Counted from the stretch's first letter, positions 16,478 through 24,902 are shown. The stretch: 36,558 bases of DNA from Deinococcales bacterium (GCA_025359505.1 JANYHH010000036.1:1-36558); one strand, 5' to 3'. The notes: generated by a model not told the origin, from the sequence alone. Numbers and translations: made by a program.

Positions 16478-17567
16478 TGTCCTCTCGCAACCCGAAATAC
16501 TCGAGCACTGGCAGGACGAAAGCAACGGCGCATACCTGTACGGCAAACTCGCGCCGATGATGCAAAACCCGGATCACCAAGCCGCCCTCGAGCGCTTGGT
16601 CAAGGACGAAACCGCACACGCCGAGGTTTTCGCCGCGATGCTTGGAGCTACACCAACGCTCGAGGTTTCCACGCGCACGAAGCTGATGTTGCTGACTGCC
16701 AAGCTATTGGGCCCGAAAATCGCACTGTCATTGGCGCGGCTCGAGGAGGGGCGCGAGGTTGAGCGCTTCCTGCGCGAAGCCCAGACGGGCAAGACCAGCC
16801 CGGAGTTGCAGCGGCTGGCGCGGGAATCAGCGGGACATGCCCAATTATTAGGGCGCTTGACGGGCGTCACGGGCGACCCGTGGCATCACAACGATTCCGG
16901 CGGCACGATTCGTAACGTCGTCTACGGCTTTAACGACGGGCTGACCGCGAATTTCGGTTTGATCGCGGGCGTGATCGGCGCGAGCGTCAGCCGCGAATTC
17001 GTGCTGCTGACCGGCTTGTCGGGTTTGGTCGCCAGCGCCTTCAGCATGGGCGCGAGCGGTTATTTAGCCGCGCAAAGCCAACGCGAGGTCGACGCCAACG
17101 AGATCAACACGCAACGCGCTGAGTTACTGCTGTGGCCCGAACGCGAACAGGCGTATCTGGAAACCGCCTACCAAGAAAAGGGCTTGACGGCGGACGAAGC
17201 CCGTAACGCCGCCTCGAGATTGATGAGTGACCCAGAAGTGGCACTGCGCGAACTCAGTAAAGAAAAGCTCGGCATCAGCGGCGACACCTCGAGTCCCGTG
17301 CAGGAGGGCGTGGTGACGGGCTTGGCAACGGTTGTCGGCGCGGGCATTCCGCTCATACCGTTCCTGTTCGGCGGCGGCGTGGCTGCAATCGTCACCTCGT
17401 TCGCCATTGCGATGCTGGCGCACTTCGCGGTCGGTGCGGCGAGAAGCACGTTCACTGGACGAGGATGGTTCCGCTCCGGCTTTGACATGTTCATCGTCGG
17501 GCTGGGCACGGCTGCGATTGGCTATATCGTCGGTTTGATGCTAACGGGCATCCTGCCCAAAGCCTGA
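16464..17567 (+). CDS. Ferritin-like/VIT1 fusion iron transporter (MbfA/Er-VIT1 type)
   Basis: The start is taken at ATG 16464, giving 367 residues; upstream in-frame sequence overlaps the DinB gene and is not protein-like. Residues 1-140 form a rubrerythrin-like di-iron domain with Glu19, E49xxH52 and E121xxxH125. Residues 145-367 form the VIT1/CCC1 membrane domain, starting with the signature [15 protein letters not shown]. This fusion is known from MbfA of alpha-proteobacteria, an inner-membrane iron exporter protecting against iron and peroxide stress. A similar role is likely here. A Fur-like palindrome covers the start codon, consistent with metal control. Only a weak ribosome-binding site is seen (TTGAG). 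Confidence 0.88.
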   Translation: MIPNNVLSQPEILEHWQDESNGAYLYGKLAPMMQNPDHQAALERLVKDETAHAEVFAAMLGATPTLEVSTRTKLMLLTAKLLGPKIALSLARLEEGREVERFLREAQTGKTSPELQRLARESAGHAQLLGRLTGVTGDPWHHNDSGGTIRNVVYGFNDGLTANFGLIAGVIGASVSREFVLLTGLSGLVASAFSMGASGYLAAQSQREVDANEINTQRAELLLWPEREQAYLETAYQEKGLTADEARNAASRLMSDPEVALRELSKEKLGISGDTSSPVQEGVVTGLATVVGAGIPLIPFLFGGGVAAIVTSFAIAMLAHFAVGAARSTFTGRGWFRSGFDMFIVGLGTAAIGYIVGLMLTGILPKA

Positions 17568-17653
17568 ACCGTCACTCGAATGGTCGCAACAGACAATCGC
17601 GCGGTCAGCGGTCACACAGTTCGTTTGAAGGCTCGAGTGCTAGGGTAAGGGGC

Positions 17654-19087
17654 GTGAAAGCCACCACTTTACGGGAACTCAAAGCCAGCGGTTATCGCGC
17701 CCGCAGCGTCAAAGACGAGGTGCGCGAGAACCTCATCCAGAAGCTCAAGAACAAAGAAGTGATCTTTCCCGGCGTCGTCGGGTACGAGGATACGGTGACG
17801 CCGCAAGTCGTCAACGCGCTCTTGGCGCAGCAGAACTTCATCTTGCTGGGTTTACGCGGTCAAGCCAAGTCGCGGATTCTGCGGGCGATCACGGATCTGC
17901 TGGACGAGGAAGTGCCGTACATCGTCGGCACGGAACTCCACGACGACCCAATGATGCCCGTGTCCCGCGAAGCCGTGAAGATGCTCGAGGAGCACGGTGA
18001 TGACACGCCGATTGCGTGGCTGCCGCGCAACTTGCGTTACGTGGAGAAGCTCGCCACGCCGGATGTCACGGTCGCGGACATGATCGGCGATGTCGACCCG
18101 ATCAAGGCTGCGCGGCTGGGCAAGTCGCTCGGTGACGAGATGACGATTCACTACGGCTTGCTGCCTCGAGCCAATCGAGGAATCTTCGCCGTCAACGAGC
18201 TGGCGGATTTGTCCCCGAAGGTGCAAGTCGGTTTGTTCAACATCATGCAAGAAGGCGACGTACAAATTAAAGGCTACCCCGTGCGTTTGGAGCTGGACGT
18301 GATGCTGACCTTCAGCGCCAACCCAGAAGATTACACGGCTCGAGGGAAAATCGTCACGCCTTTGAAAGACCGCATCGGTTCTGAGATTCGCACGCACTAC
18401 CCGACCGACATCAAGATGGGTATGGAGATTACGCAGCAGGAAGCGTGGTTATCAGACATGGGTAAGCTTCGCGCCGAAATCCCGAGCTTCATCGCGGAGC
18501 TGGCCGAGGAAATTGCCTTTCAAGCCCGCGACGACAACCGTGTGGACAAGCAAAGCGGCGTATCTCAACGCCTGCCGATCAGCTTGATCGAACTGATCGC
18601 CAGCAACGCCGAGCGACGCGCTCTGATGCTTGGCGACGAAGCCGTCGCCCGCCCGAGCGACCTCTACGCCGGACTGCCCGCGATCACCGGCAAGATGGAA
18701 CTCGAGTACGAGGGCGAGATGAAGGGCGCGGACAACATCGCCAAGGACATCATCCGCAAAGCCTCGTCGGCCGTGTACGGTCGCCGCGCTGGGCGCAACG
18801 ACACCAGCGATTTGGAGAAATGGTTCGAGAACGGCAACGCGATGAACGTCGCGCAAGCGGGCAGCGCTGCCAGCGTCGTCAAGGCGCTCGAGAAAGTGCC
18901 GGGACTGGTCAAAATGGCAAGGGAACTCGCGGAGGGTGGCAGCGACGCGCACACGCTCAGCGCCGCCGAGTTCATCTTGGAGGGCTTGTACGGCAAGAAG
19001 AAGATCAGTCGCTCCGAGGAGCTGGGCTACGCGGCTGCTGAGCCAGAGCAGGTGCGCGGACGCAGCGCCCGCTCGAACCAGAACTGA
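17654..19087 (+). CDS. MoxR/BchI-like AAA+ ATPase
   Basis: GTG at 17654 is preceded by AAGGGG (17647-17652). The 477-residue protein carries a P-loop variant GLRGQAKS (66-73) and a Walker B-like [11 protein letters not shown] (176-186), where the usual Asp-Glu pair is Asn-Glu. It also has [10 protein letters not shown] and an arginine-rich sensor region after KDRIGSEI. This matches the magnesium-chelatase-I/MoxR clade of AAA+ remodelling ATPases. Its usual partner is a CoxE-like VWA protein in the next gene, which is missing here; a soluble VWA protein occurs about 4 kb away on the other strand. A terminator-like hairpin follows, so it seems to be transcribed alone. Substrate unknown. Confidence 0.85.
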   Translation: MKATTLRELKASGYRARSVKDEVRENLIQKLKNKEVIFPGVVGYEDTVTPQVVNALLAQQNFILLGLRGQAKSRILRAITDLLDEEVPYIVGTELHDDPMMPVSREAVKMLEEHGDDTPIAWLPRNLRYVEKLATPDVTVADMIGDVDPIKAARLGKSLGDEMTIHYGLLPRANRGIFAVNELADLSPKVQVGLFNIMQEGDVQIKGYPVRLELDVMLTFSANPEDYTARGKIVTPLKDRIGSEIRTHYPTDIKMGMEITQQEAWLSDMGKLRAEIPSFIAELAEEIAFQARDDNRVDKQSGVSQRLPISLIELIASNAERRALMLGDEAVARPSDLYAGLPAITGKMELEYEGEMKGADNIAKDIIRKASSAVYGRRAGRNDTSDLEKWFENGNAMNVAQAGSAASVVKALEKVPGLVKMARELAEGGSDAHTLSAAEFILEGLYGKKKISRSEELGYAAAEPEQVRGRSARSNQN

Positions 19088-19107
19088 GGCTCGAGGGGCA
19101 TTTTTGG

Positions 19108-19135
19108 GGGCGCACCAAACGGTGCGCCCTTCTTC
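19108..19135 (+). terminator. Probable terminator after the AAA+ ATPase
   Basis: A perfect 9-bp stem GGGCGCACC/GGTGCGCCC (19108-19116 and 19121-19129) with loop AAAC is followed by the T-rich TTCTT. The T-tract is imperfect, so termination strength is uncertain. Confidence 0.7.
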
Positions 19136-19147
19136 CGTTTAAGGGCA

Positions 19148-19206
19148 GGGTTTGCAGTGGCAAACCCCTACGACACCGTTACGTAGCGGCTTGCCACTGC
19201 AAGCCG
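19148..19206. repeat. Two palindromic elements before trpC
   Basis: GGGTTTGC/GCAAACCC with loop AGTG (19148-19167) and CGGCTTGC/GCAAGCCG with loop CACT (19187-19206) are arranged head to head, separated by CCTACGACACCGTTACGTAG. The first is the reverse complement of the element at 8166-8185. The second changes a stem pair while keeping loop and pairing. Confidence 0.65.
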
Positions 19207-19257
19207 ACCCCGCAACAGCAAGCCGGCCCCTCGAGACCCACGCGGTAGACTCCACCT

Positions 19258-20046
19258 ATGCAAGTTCCCCTGCCAGATGTCTCGAGCATCGCGGGTGTGT
19301 TGGGTGAGATCTGCCGCGACCGCGCTGCGGATTACGCTGACCAGCCGCTCGAGGTCATGACCGAAGCTCGAGTTCAATCGAGACGCTTTGAGCACGCACT
19401 GAAATCCGGTGGTTTGCAATTGATCGCGGAAGTCAAGCGCTCGAGACCGTCGGAAGTGATTAACCTTTCCTTGAACGCGGTCAGCGCAGCGCAGCAGTAC
19501 GTGATGGGCGGCGCGAGCGCGATCAGTGTGCTGACCGAACCGAGGCGCTTTCATGGGTCTTTGACTGATGCTCGAGATGTGGTGAATGCGGTCAGCGTGC
19601 CCGTACTGCGAAAAGACTTCACGGTGCACCCGCGTATGGTCATGGAAGCCCTCGAGATCGGCGCGTCGGCGGTGCTGCTGCTGGTCAACGTGCTGGGCAA
19701 GCTGACCCGCCAGTACATCGAGTTGACGCACCACTGCGGTTTGGACGCGCTCGTGGAGGTGCACACCGAAGAAGAATTAGATGTAGCGCTTGAGGCTGGA
19801 GCGCGAATCATCGGCGTCAACAACCGCGATTTGCACACGCTCGAGATCAATCTAGGGACAGCCCCAAGGGTCGGGCTGCTGGCAAGGGAATACGATTTCG
19901 ACGGCGTGTTGATCGCGCTGAGTGGTTACTCCAATCGCGCTGAACTGATCTCGCTCGAGGGTGTCTTCGACGCGGTGCTGATCGGCTCGAGTTTGGCGGG
20001 AGCAGCCGACATTCAGGCTTCGACGCGGGCGCTGCTCGGGCGATAA
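19258..20046 (+). CDS. trpC: Indole-3-glycerol phosphate synthase
   Basis: The 262-residue protein has the (beta/alpha)8 IGPS pattern. Visible catalytic segments are LIAEVKRSRPS (Glu58, Lys60), AISVLTEP, VLRKDF (Lys119), LVEVHTEEE (Glu168) and VNNRDL. It closes CdRP to indole-3-glycerol phosphate in tryptophan synthesis. One departure: the usual E-S-G near the C-terminus reads L-S-G (221-223), so a conserved substrate-binding Glu is absent. The SPSKG segment is also altered (RPSEV). No other trp gene is adjacent, as is common for dispersed trp genes. Its 3' end overlaps the convergent ATPase gene by 34 bp. Confidence 0.92.
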   Translation: MQVPLPDVSSIAGVLGEICRDRAADYADQPLEVMTEARVQSRRFEHALKSGGLQLIAEVKRSRPSEVINLSLNAVSAAQQYVMGGASAISVLTEPRRFHGSLTDARDVVNAVSVPVLRKDFTVHPRMVMEALEIGASAVLLLVNVLGKLTRQYIELTHHCGLDALVEVHTEEELDVALEAGARIIGVNNRDLHTLEINLGTAPRVGLLAREYDFDGVLIALSGYSNRAELISLEGVFDAVLIGSSLAGAADIQASTRALLGR

Positions 20047-22280
20047 CCCAGCAAGCGCAATGCGTTGGCAGTCACCAGCACCGTCGCACCGGTGTCCGCC
20101 AGAATCGCCATCCACAGGTTGGTGATGCCCAGCAATGTCGTCACCAAGAACACGGCTTTCAGCCCGAGCGCAATGGCGATATTGACTTTGATGTTGCCCA
20201 TCACCGCTTTGGACAACAACACCAGATCAACCACGCCCATGACGTTTGATCTGAGGATCGCGGCGTTCGCGGTTTCCAAAGCCACATCCGTGCCGCCACC
20301 CATCGCAATGCCGACATCGGACATCGCCAGCGCGGGCGCGTCGTTGATGCCGTCGCCGATCATGGCGACCTTGCCGGATTGTTTCAGCTCGCGGATGATT
20401 TTGAGCTTGTCCTCGGGCAGCAGTTCAGCCCGTACCTCGAGTCCTAAATCATTCGCAATGGCCTTGCCTGTGCGGGCATTGTCGCCCGTCAGCATCACGG
20501 TCATGATGCCGAGGTTTTTCAGTTCAGCCAGCGCTGCACGCGCATCGGGGCGCGGCTCGTCGCGGATGGCGAACAGGGCTAGCGGCGTCGCGCCTTCCAG
20601 CAGCAGCACGACGGTTTTGCCGCTCGCCTCGAGCGTGCTGATCTGCGCGGCGATGCCAGCCTCGAGCGGCCTGAGTTCGGCCGCGTACTTCGGGCTGCCG
20701 ACGGCCAGCGTGCGACCCTCGACCGTAGCAATCGCGGCTTTGCCCTGAATGGCTTTGGCATCGCTGTTCACGGGTGCGGTGATCCCAGCAGCTCGAGCAC
20801 GCTCTATAATCGCCTTTGCCAACGGGTGCGATGATCCGTTCTCAACGCCCGAGGCGAGGCGCAATGCGTCCATCTCGAGACCCTGCACGGTCACAACATC
20901 AGTGACGAGCGGCTTGCCAGCGGTCAATGTGCCGGTCTTGTCAAACGCAATTGTCTGAACACTGCCGATGTTCTCCAAAGCCGCGCCGCCTTTAATCAGC
21001 AACCCGCGCCGCGCTCCGCTCGAGAGTCCGCTGGTGATCGCGGCTGGGACAGACAGCACCAACGCGCACGGGCAGCCGATCAGCAGCAGACTGACGCCCT
21101 TGTAGAGCCAGTCGTGCCAGACACCGCCAAACAACAGCGGCGGGATGACCGCTACGAGGCTCGAGGCGAGTACGACGCCCGGCGTCCAGTAGCGGCTGAA
21201 GCGGTCAATGAATCTGGCAGTGTTGCCCTTGCCGTCCTCGGCTTCCTCGACCAGTTTGATGATGCGAGCAATCGTGTTGTCGCCTGCGGCTTTGGTGACT
21301 TTTACGTCAATCACCGCGTCGCCGTTGATGCTGCCCGCGTACACGGCGTCACCGACGGTCTTGTTGACTGGTAGGCTCTCACCCGTCACGGGCGAATCAT
21401 CTAAGCTCGAGGCTCCCTTGAGAATCATCCCGTCGCATGGCACGCGCCCGCCGGGTTGCACGCGCACGAGTTGCCCGACTTTGAGGCTGTCGGCTGGGAT
21501 TTCGTCGGTGTGTTCTGCGGCGTGCTGACCTTCACCCCCGCTGTGAACCACGAAGGCGGTTTTCGGCGCGAGCGCCGCCAGCGATTTGATCCCTGCTCTG
21601 GCGCGGCCAGCGGCGATGCCTTCCAGCAGTTCGCCGATCATGAAGAAAAATACGACGACGACCGCCTCGGCTGATTCGCCAATGCCAATCGCGCCAATCG
21701 CGGCGAGGGTCACGAGCATTTCTATCGTCCACGGATTGCCGAAGCGGGCAGCGGCCAACGCCCGCCGCGCCAGCGGGTACGTGCCGATCAGTGTCGCAAC
21801 GATAAAGCCCCACATGGCGACTTGCGGCTCGAGGAGTCCGAACAGCCACGCAGCCGCCGCCAGTCCGCCCGTCAGCAGCACCAGTCGCGCTTGGCGCGTC
21901 GCGTACCACGCCCTGCCCTCCTCGAGCGCGTGCGTGTGGCCTGTTTCGCCGTGACCGTGGTCATGTCCGATTTTGCCGTGGTCTTCCTCGTTGTCGTGAA
22001 CGTGTCCAGCTTCGCCATGCGCGGCTGGTCTCGAGGTTTCCACTTTGAGCGTCGGCGCGTAACCGAGCGTGCGGATGTTGGCCTCTAATTTGGTGCGCGG
22101 CGTGCGCGACTCGTCCAGCTCGAGCGTCAAGGTTTGCGAGGTGAAGTTGACTTTAGGGGTGGCCGCACCGGGGAGGCGCGTGACCATATCTTCAATTTTG
22201 CGGGCGCAGGACGCGCAATCCATGCCGTCTACGAAGTAGCGCAGGGTCGCGGGGTCGCGGGAATGGTTGGGCTGACTCAT
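20013..22280 (-). CDS. Zn/Cd/Pb-translocating P1B-type ATPase
   Basis: The start at the ATG ending at 22280 has an excellent GAGGAGG upstream. The 755-residue protein has an N-terminal HMA domain with CASC (22-25), then a His-rich linker at about 88-117 with repeated GH-x-H units. The P1B core follows, with CPC (403-405) in the membrane, the phosphorylated Asp447 in DKTGTLT and GDGIND (642-647). The last helices contain ADTGAT, the D-x-G signature of Zn/Cd/Pb (P1B-2) pumps rather than Cu pumps. It exports toxic or excess Zn/Cd. Upstream on the same strand is a SmtB/ZiaR-type sensor, with an ArsR-type operator between them. Confidence 0.93.
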   Translation of the reverse strand: MSQPNHSRDPATLRYFVDGMDCASCARKIEDMVTRLPGAATPKVNFTSQTLTLELDESRTPRTKLEANIRTLGYAPTLKVETSRPAAHGEAGHVHDNEEDHGKIGHDHGHGETGHTHALEEGRAWYATRQARLVLLTGGLAAAAWLFGLLEPQVAMWGFIVATLIGTYPLARRALAAARFGNPWTIEMLVTLAAIGAIGIGESAEAVVVVFFFMIGELLEGIAAGRARAGIKSLAALAPKTAFVVHSGGEGQHAAEHTDEIPADSLKVGQLVRVQPGGRVPCDGMILKGASSLDDSPVTGESLPVNKTVGDAVYAGSINGDAVIDVKVTKAAGDNTIARIIKLVEEAEDGKGNTARFIDRFSRYWTPGVVLASSLVAVIPPLLFGGVWHDWLYKGVSLLLIGCPCALVLSVPAAITSGLSSGARRGLLIKGGAALENIGSVQTIAFDKTGTLTAGKPLVTDVVTVQGLEMDALRLASGVENGSSHPLAKAIIERARAAGITAPVNSDAKAIQGKAAIATVEGRTLAVGSPKYAAELRPLEAGIAAQISTLEASGKTVVLLLEGATPLALFAIRDEPRPDARAALAELKNLGIMTVMLTGDNARTGKAIANDLGLEVRAELLPEDKLKIIRELKQSGKVAMIGDGINDAPALAMSDVGIAMGGGTDVALETANAAILRSNVMGVVDLVLLSKAVMGNIKVNIAIALGLKAVFLVTTLLGITNLWMAILADTGATVLVTANALRLLGYRPSSARVEA

Positions 22281-22341
22281 GGTGTGCCTCCTCGAGCGCA
22301 GCGTTTGAATTGCGGCTCGGTTGGCTCGAGCATAGCACAAC

Positions 22342-22363
22342 ACCTGAGTGACTGCTCAGATAT
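22342..22363. promoter_or_regulatory. ArsR/SmtB-type operator before the Zn/Cd ATPase
   Basis: On the plus strand the imperfect inverted repeat reads ACCTGAGTGACTGCTCAGAT, with arms CTGAG (22344-22348) and CTCAG (22355-22359) in the 6-2-6 geometry of SmtB-family operators. On the minus strand a -10-like TATGCT lies 18 bp after a TGAGCA within the operator, so a bound repressor would cover the -35 of the ATPase promoter. Confidence 0.6.
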
Positions 22364-22375
22364 GAGATTGCGTTC

Positions 22376-22747
22376 TCAATGCGGTTCATTCGCGTGCGAC
22401 AGTAAGTTTTCCAACAACAACCGCACGTGATCGTCGGCCAAACGGTAGTAGACCACCCGCCCGCGTTTGTCGCTCGAGACGAGACTCGAGTCTTTCAGGG
22501 AGCGCAACTGGTGACTGACGGCGCTCTCGGAAACCTCGGTCAGCACCGCCAGATCGCAGACGCACAACTCGGTCGCCGCGAGGCTGACGAGAATCCGCAA
22601 ACGCGTCTCGTCAGCCAGCGCTTTGAGCATCAACAGCGCCCGCTCGAGCCGCAACGCACCACCAAGCGCGGCTCGAGCGACTTGCACCGCCTCGGGGTGA
22701 ATCTGCCTGACCTCACAGGCCTCGAGTTCTGCGCTGATCGCGGACAT
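22376..22747 (-). CDS. ArsR/SmtB-family metal sensor repressor (ZiaR/CadC-like)
   Basis: The 123-residue winged-helix protein has ELCVCDL (Cys62, Cys64) in the alpha-3 helix and Cys11/His17 in the N-terminal arm, the alpha-3N site of CadC/ZiaR proteins. Its C-terminal helix fits the alpha-5 zinc motif D-x-H-x10-H-x2-E exactly (Asp105, His107, His118, Glu121), with a further His123. Carrying both site types is as in ZiaR, which senses zinc. The HTH SESAVSHQLRSLKDSSLV is intact. It lies upstream of the P1B ATPase on the same strand, with an operator in the 95-bp gap. It should derepress the pump when Zn, Cd or Pb binds. Confidence 0.92.
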   Translation of the reverse strand: MSAISAELEACEVRQIHPEAVQVARAALGGALRLERALLMLKALADETRLRILVSLAATELCVCDLAVLTEVSESAVSHQLRSLKDSSLVSSDKRGRVVYYRLADDHVRLLLENLLSHANEPH

Positions 22748-22780
22748 GAGATCAATCTACGCGATGGCTCAACACCGCCG

Positions 22781-22834
22781 CTGTGCCTCGAGCGACACGG
22801 GTCTGCTGTGCCTCGAGCGACACGGGTCTGCTGT
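22781..22834. repeat. 25-bp perfect tandem duplication
   Basis: A 25-bp unit starting CTGTGCCTCGAGCGACACGG occurs twice back to back (22781-22805 and 22806-22830) with four more bases of a third copy. It sits between the ArsR gene start and the end of the VWA gene. Each unit contains one CTCGAG. Confidence 0.85.
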
Positions 22835-22848
22835 TTCTAGTCACAAAA

Positions 22849-23784
22849 TCAATGCTGGCCCAACCCACTCAGATCCTGCACGAAACGCTTGCCGCCCGCC
22901 TCGAGCGTGAAGGATTGGGCGTTACGCGGCAACGTGAACTCGATCACGGCCGGAACCATGTCTTGCAACGTCAGCACCGCCTGACCTTGATTATCTTTGA
23001 CCACCGCCCCGCCCCAGAACGCGGGGATGTTCGCGTCCAGCAGGTGCGCTACCAATTCTGGCAGGTCAGCCACGCTGTCGGCTTCGGCGTGACACCAGAT
23101 GTCGCGCCCGGAGTAGAACGCGGGCGTGGCTTCTTCGAGCTGCTCGAGTTGCTCCTCGTCAATCTCTTTGCCGACGCCGACGATCACCAGATTCGTGCGC
23201 GGAAATTTCTTGTCCTCGATGGCGCGGGCCAGCGTCGCGGTGTAGGCCACGCAATCCTCGAGATCGTGAATCTCGCCGTCGGTGACGATTGCGGCGATGC
23301 AGGCTTTGATGTCCTCGCCCGCTTCGCGGCTTTTGTTGATGTACGCGACGAAATCGCGCACGGCCGGTAGCAGGTTCGTGCCGCCGCCGTAACTGCGCGG
23401 GCCCGGAAAAACCGCTTGGCTGGCTTGGGCTTGGCTCATCTCGCTGATGACCTCGATGTTCGTGCCGCCGTCACCGGTCGCCCAGTACGCGACGCGGCAA
23501 CTGCCATTCGCGTCCTTCTTGGCCAAGTACGGAACCATGATCCGCATCGCTTCCTGCACGGGATTGCGCGGCGTGCCGAACAACCCGAAAAAACCGCCCT
23601 CCACGCGCCCATACGCGCCCATCTGCTGCATCGAGCCGCTGCCGTCCATGTAGAACGCGGCCGCCAGCTTCTCAATCGTCGGATCGAGCGCGAACGTCAG
23701 CTCGAGCTGCAAGCCCTCAGCGGTTTCTTTGGCGTGAATTTCGGCGAAGGGTTCCAGCAGACCGTTTTCCTTGTGCAGTTTCAT
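22849..23784 (-). CDS. Soluble VWA-domain protein (TerF/TerY-like)
   Basis: The ATG ending at 23784 follows a perfect GGAGG. The 311-residue protein has no signal peptide or membrane helix. It carries a complete VWA MIDAS: D47-G-S49-G-S51, Thr136 in GGGTNL and TDGE (168-171). A beta-rich C-terminal extension follows (about 245-311). The layout recalls cytoplasmic VWA proteins of tellurite/stress (TerF/TerY) systems, but no other ter gene is nearby. It lies 31 bp downstream of an unknown gene on the same strand, so the two are probably co-transcribed. A role in ligand or protein binding through Mg2+ is expected. The exact family is uncertain. Confidence 0.8.
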   Translation of the reverse strand: MKLHKENGLLEPFAEIHAKETAEGLQLELTFALDPTIEKLAAAFYMDGSGSMQQMGAYGRVEGGFFGLFGTPRNPVQEAMRIMVPYLAKKDANGSCRVAYWATGDGGTNIEVISEMSQAQASQAVFPGPRSYGGGTNLLPAVRDFVAYINKSREAGEDIKACIAAIVTDGEIHDLEDCVAYTATLARAIEDKKFPRTNLVIVGVGKEIDEEQLEQLEEATPAFYSGRDIWCHAEADSVADLPELVAHLLDANIPAFWGGAVVKDNQGQAVLTLQDMVPAVIEFTLPRNAQSFTLEAGGKRFVQDLSGLGQH

Positions 23785-23815
23785 GAGTTCCTCCAGAGTA
23801 CACGCATCTCAACCT

Positions 23816-24790
23816 TCACCCGAAATCGCTGGCGTGATCCGCGCTCAGGCCGCGCCGCTTGAAAAGCTGATCCACACCGACCGCGTTCGGCGCGAAATCG
23901 CGCCACCAAGCGCTTTGCGTGGCGCGTTTGCTCGCGGCGTACACCGCGAAGTCCGACGACCAGTCCGCGCCCCGCGACTGGCTTGGAGGCTGGTACGCCC
24001 CCAGAGGCTCGAGCGTTCCCGCCGGGTCAGGTACAGCCCTTAACTCAGCGCTGGTGGGACTGACCGACGGCTCGAGCGGCGCGGCGTTTGAATCGGCACT
24101 CGAGCCAACAGCGCCGCTCAGGAACGCCTCGAGCGCCATCGCCCGCGCATCTGCGTTTGTGGGGAGCGCCCCGAGGTCAGCCGCGATGCGGCGCTGCACG
24201 GCTCGGTTGTCAGCCCCCTCGAACATCGCCGGATCGGGCAGCGTGTACACCAGCAGCAACCCGCGCCCCTTGCGAAGCTGGTCTGGCTCGAGGGTCGGCA
24301 GCCACCAGTGATGCGTGACCTCACCCGCCGCCCTCGGGTTATCAAAGGCGTCCAGAGCGCTTTGCCGCAACGCGACCCGAGCCACGGCCGCCGAGACCGT
24401 GACCGCGCCGTGCGATTGCAGCGGCTCGAGGTGAACGGCTTCGTCGGCGACGCGCACGTGAACCATCGCCCGCAGCCACGTCTGCCAGTCGGTGGCGCTG
24501 GCGTTAAAGGCGTCCATCGCGCACAGCACGAAATCCGTGGCGCGAACCGAGCGCAGCGGTCGGCGGGCGACTTTGTGCCAAGCTTCAATCAGTCGTTTCG
24601 GCAGACGATAGATATGCGATTCTGGAATCAGGCGCAATTCGCCGCCGACGCAACCGATCACCGCGCAGCGAATCGCCGTTTCCGTGACGCGCTGTAGTGA
24701 AAAAGCATCCAGCAGCAAAATCGGCACGTGCGGGGCTGGCTCTTCGGTGGAAACCGTGAAACCCTCGAGCCAAGTGGGGTGAGCTGCCAT
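23816..24790 (-). CDS. Protein of unknown function, operon partner of VWA protein
   Basis: I do not recognise this family. The start is taken at the ATG ending at 24790 (MAAHPTWLEG), giving 324 residues; the longer frame to 24874 overlaps the mntR promoter. The first 200 residues alternate hydrophobic strands and helices (for example HVPILLLDAFSL and GRGLLLVYTLP). Residues 240-300 are Ala/Pro/Ser-rich and look disordered. The end is basic with W-W-R-D-F. No signal peptide, membrane helix or catalytic motif is evident. The 31-bp spacing to the VWA gene points to a shared function. It is divergent from mntR, and the MntR box in the shared 112-bp gap might affect it too. Confidence 0.7.
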   Translation of the reverse strand: MAAHPTWLEGFTVSTEEPAPHVPILLLDAFSLQRVTETAIRCAVIGCVGGELRLIPESHIYRLPKRLIEAWHKVARRPLRSVRATDFVLCAMDAFNASATDWQTWLRAMVHVRVADEAVHLEPLQSHGAVTVSAAVARVALRQSALDAFDNPRAAGEVTHHWWLPTLEPDQLRKGRGLLLVYTLPDPAMFEGADNRAVQRRIAADLGALPTNADARAMALEAFLSGAVGSSADSNAAPLEPSVSPTSAELRAVPDPAGTLEPLGAYQPPSQSRGADWSSDFAVYAASKRATQSAWWRDFAPNAVGVDQLFKRRGLSADHASDFG

Positions 24791-24853
24791 GCATTTGAAC
24801 GTATCACGGGACGATCTCTGACTAGCGGCTGACTCGAGCGATCTCGAGTTCCC

Positions 24854-24883
24854 TTGACAGAAAAGTTTAGGCATGCCTAATAT
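24854..24883 (+). promoter_or_regulatory. mntR promoter with embedded MntR/DtxR operator
   Basis: TTGACA (24854-24859) and TAATAT (24878-24883) are 18 bp apart. Between and overlapping them is the perfect 14-bp palindrome TTAGGCATGCCTAA (24867-24880), of the TTTAGG/CCTAAA type bound by MntR/DtxR repressors. Binding would occlude RNA polymerase, so the mntR-mntH operon is predicted to be repressed by its own product with Mn. Confidence 0.75.
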
Positions 24884-24902
24884 ATTAATTAGAGGTTTCC
24901 CA

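Noticed and set aside
22849-24790. A tellurite-resistance (ter) operon
   Set aside because: Only one VWA protein is ter-like; no TerD, TerC or TerB-type gene is present.
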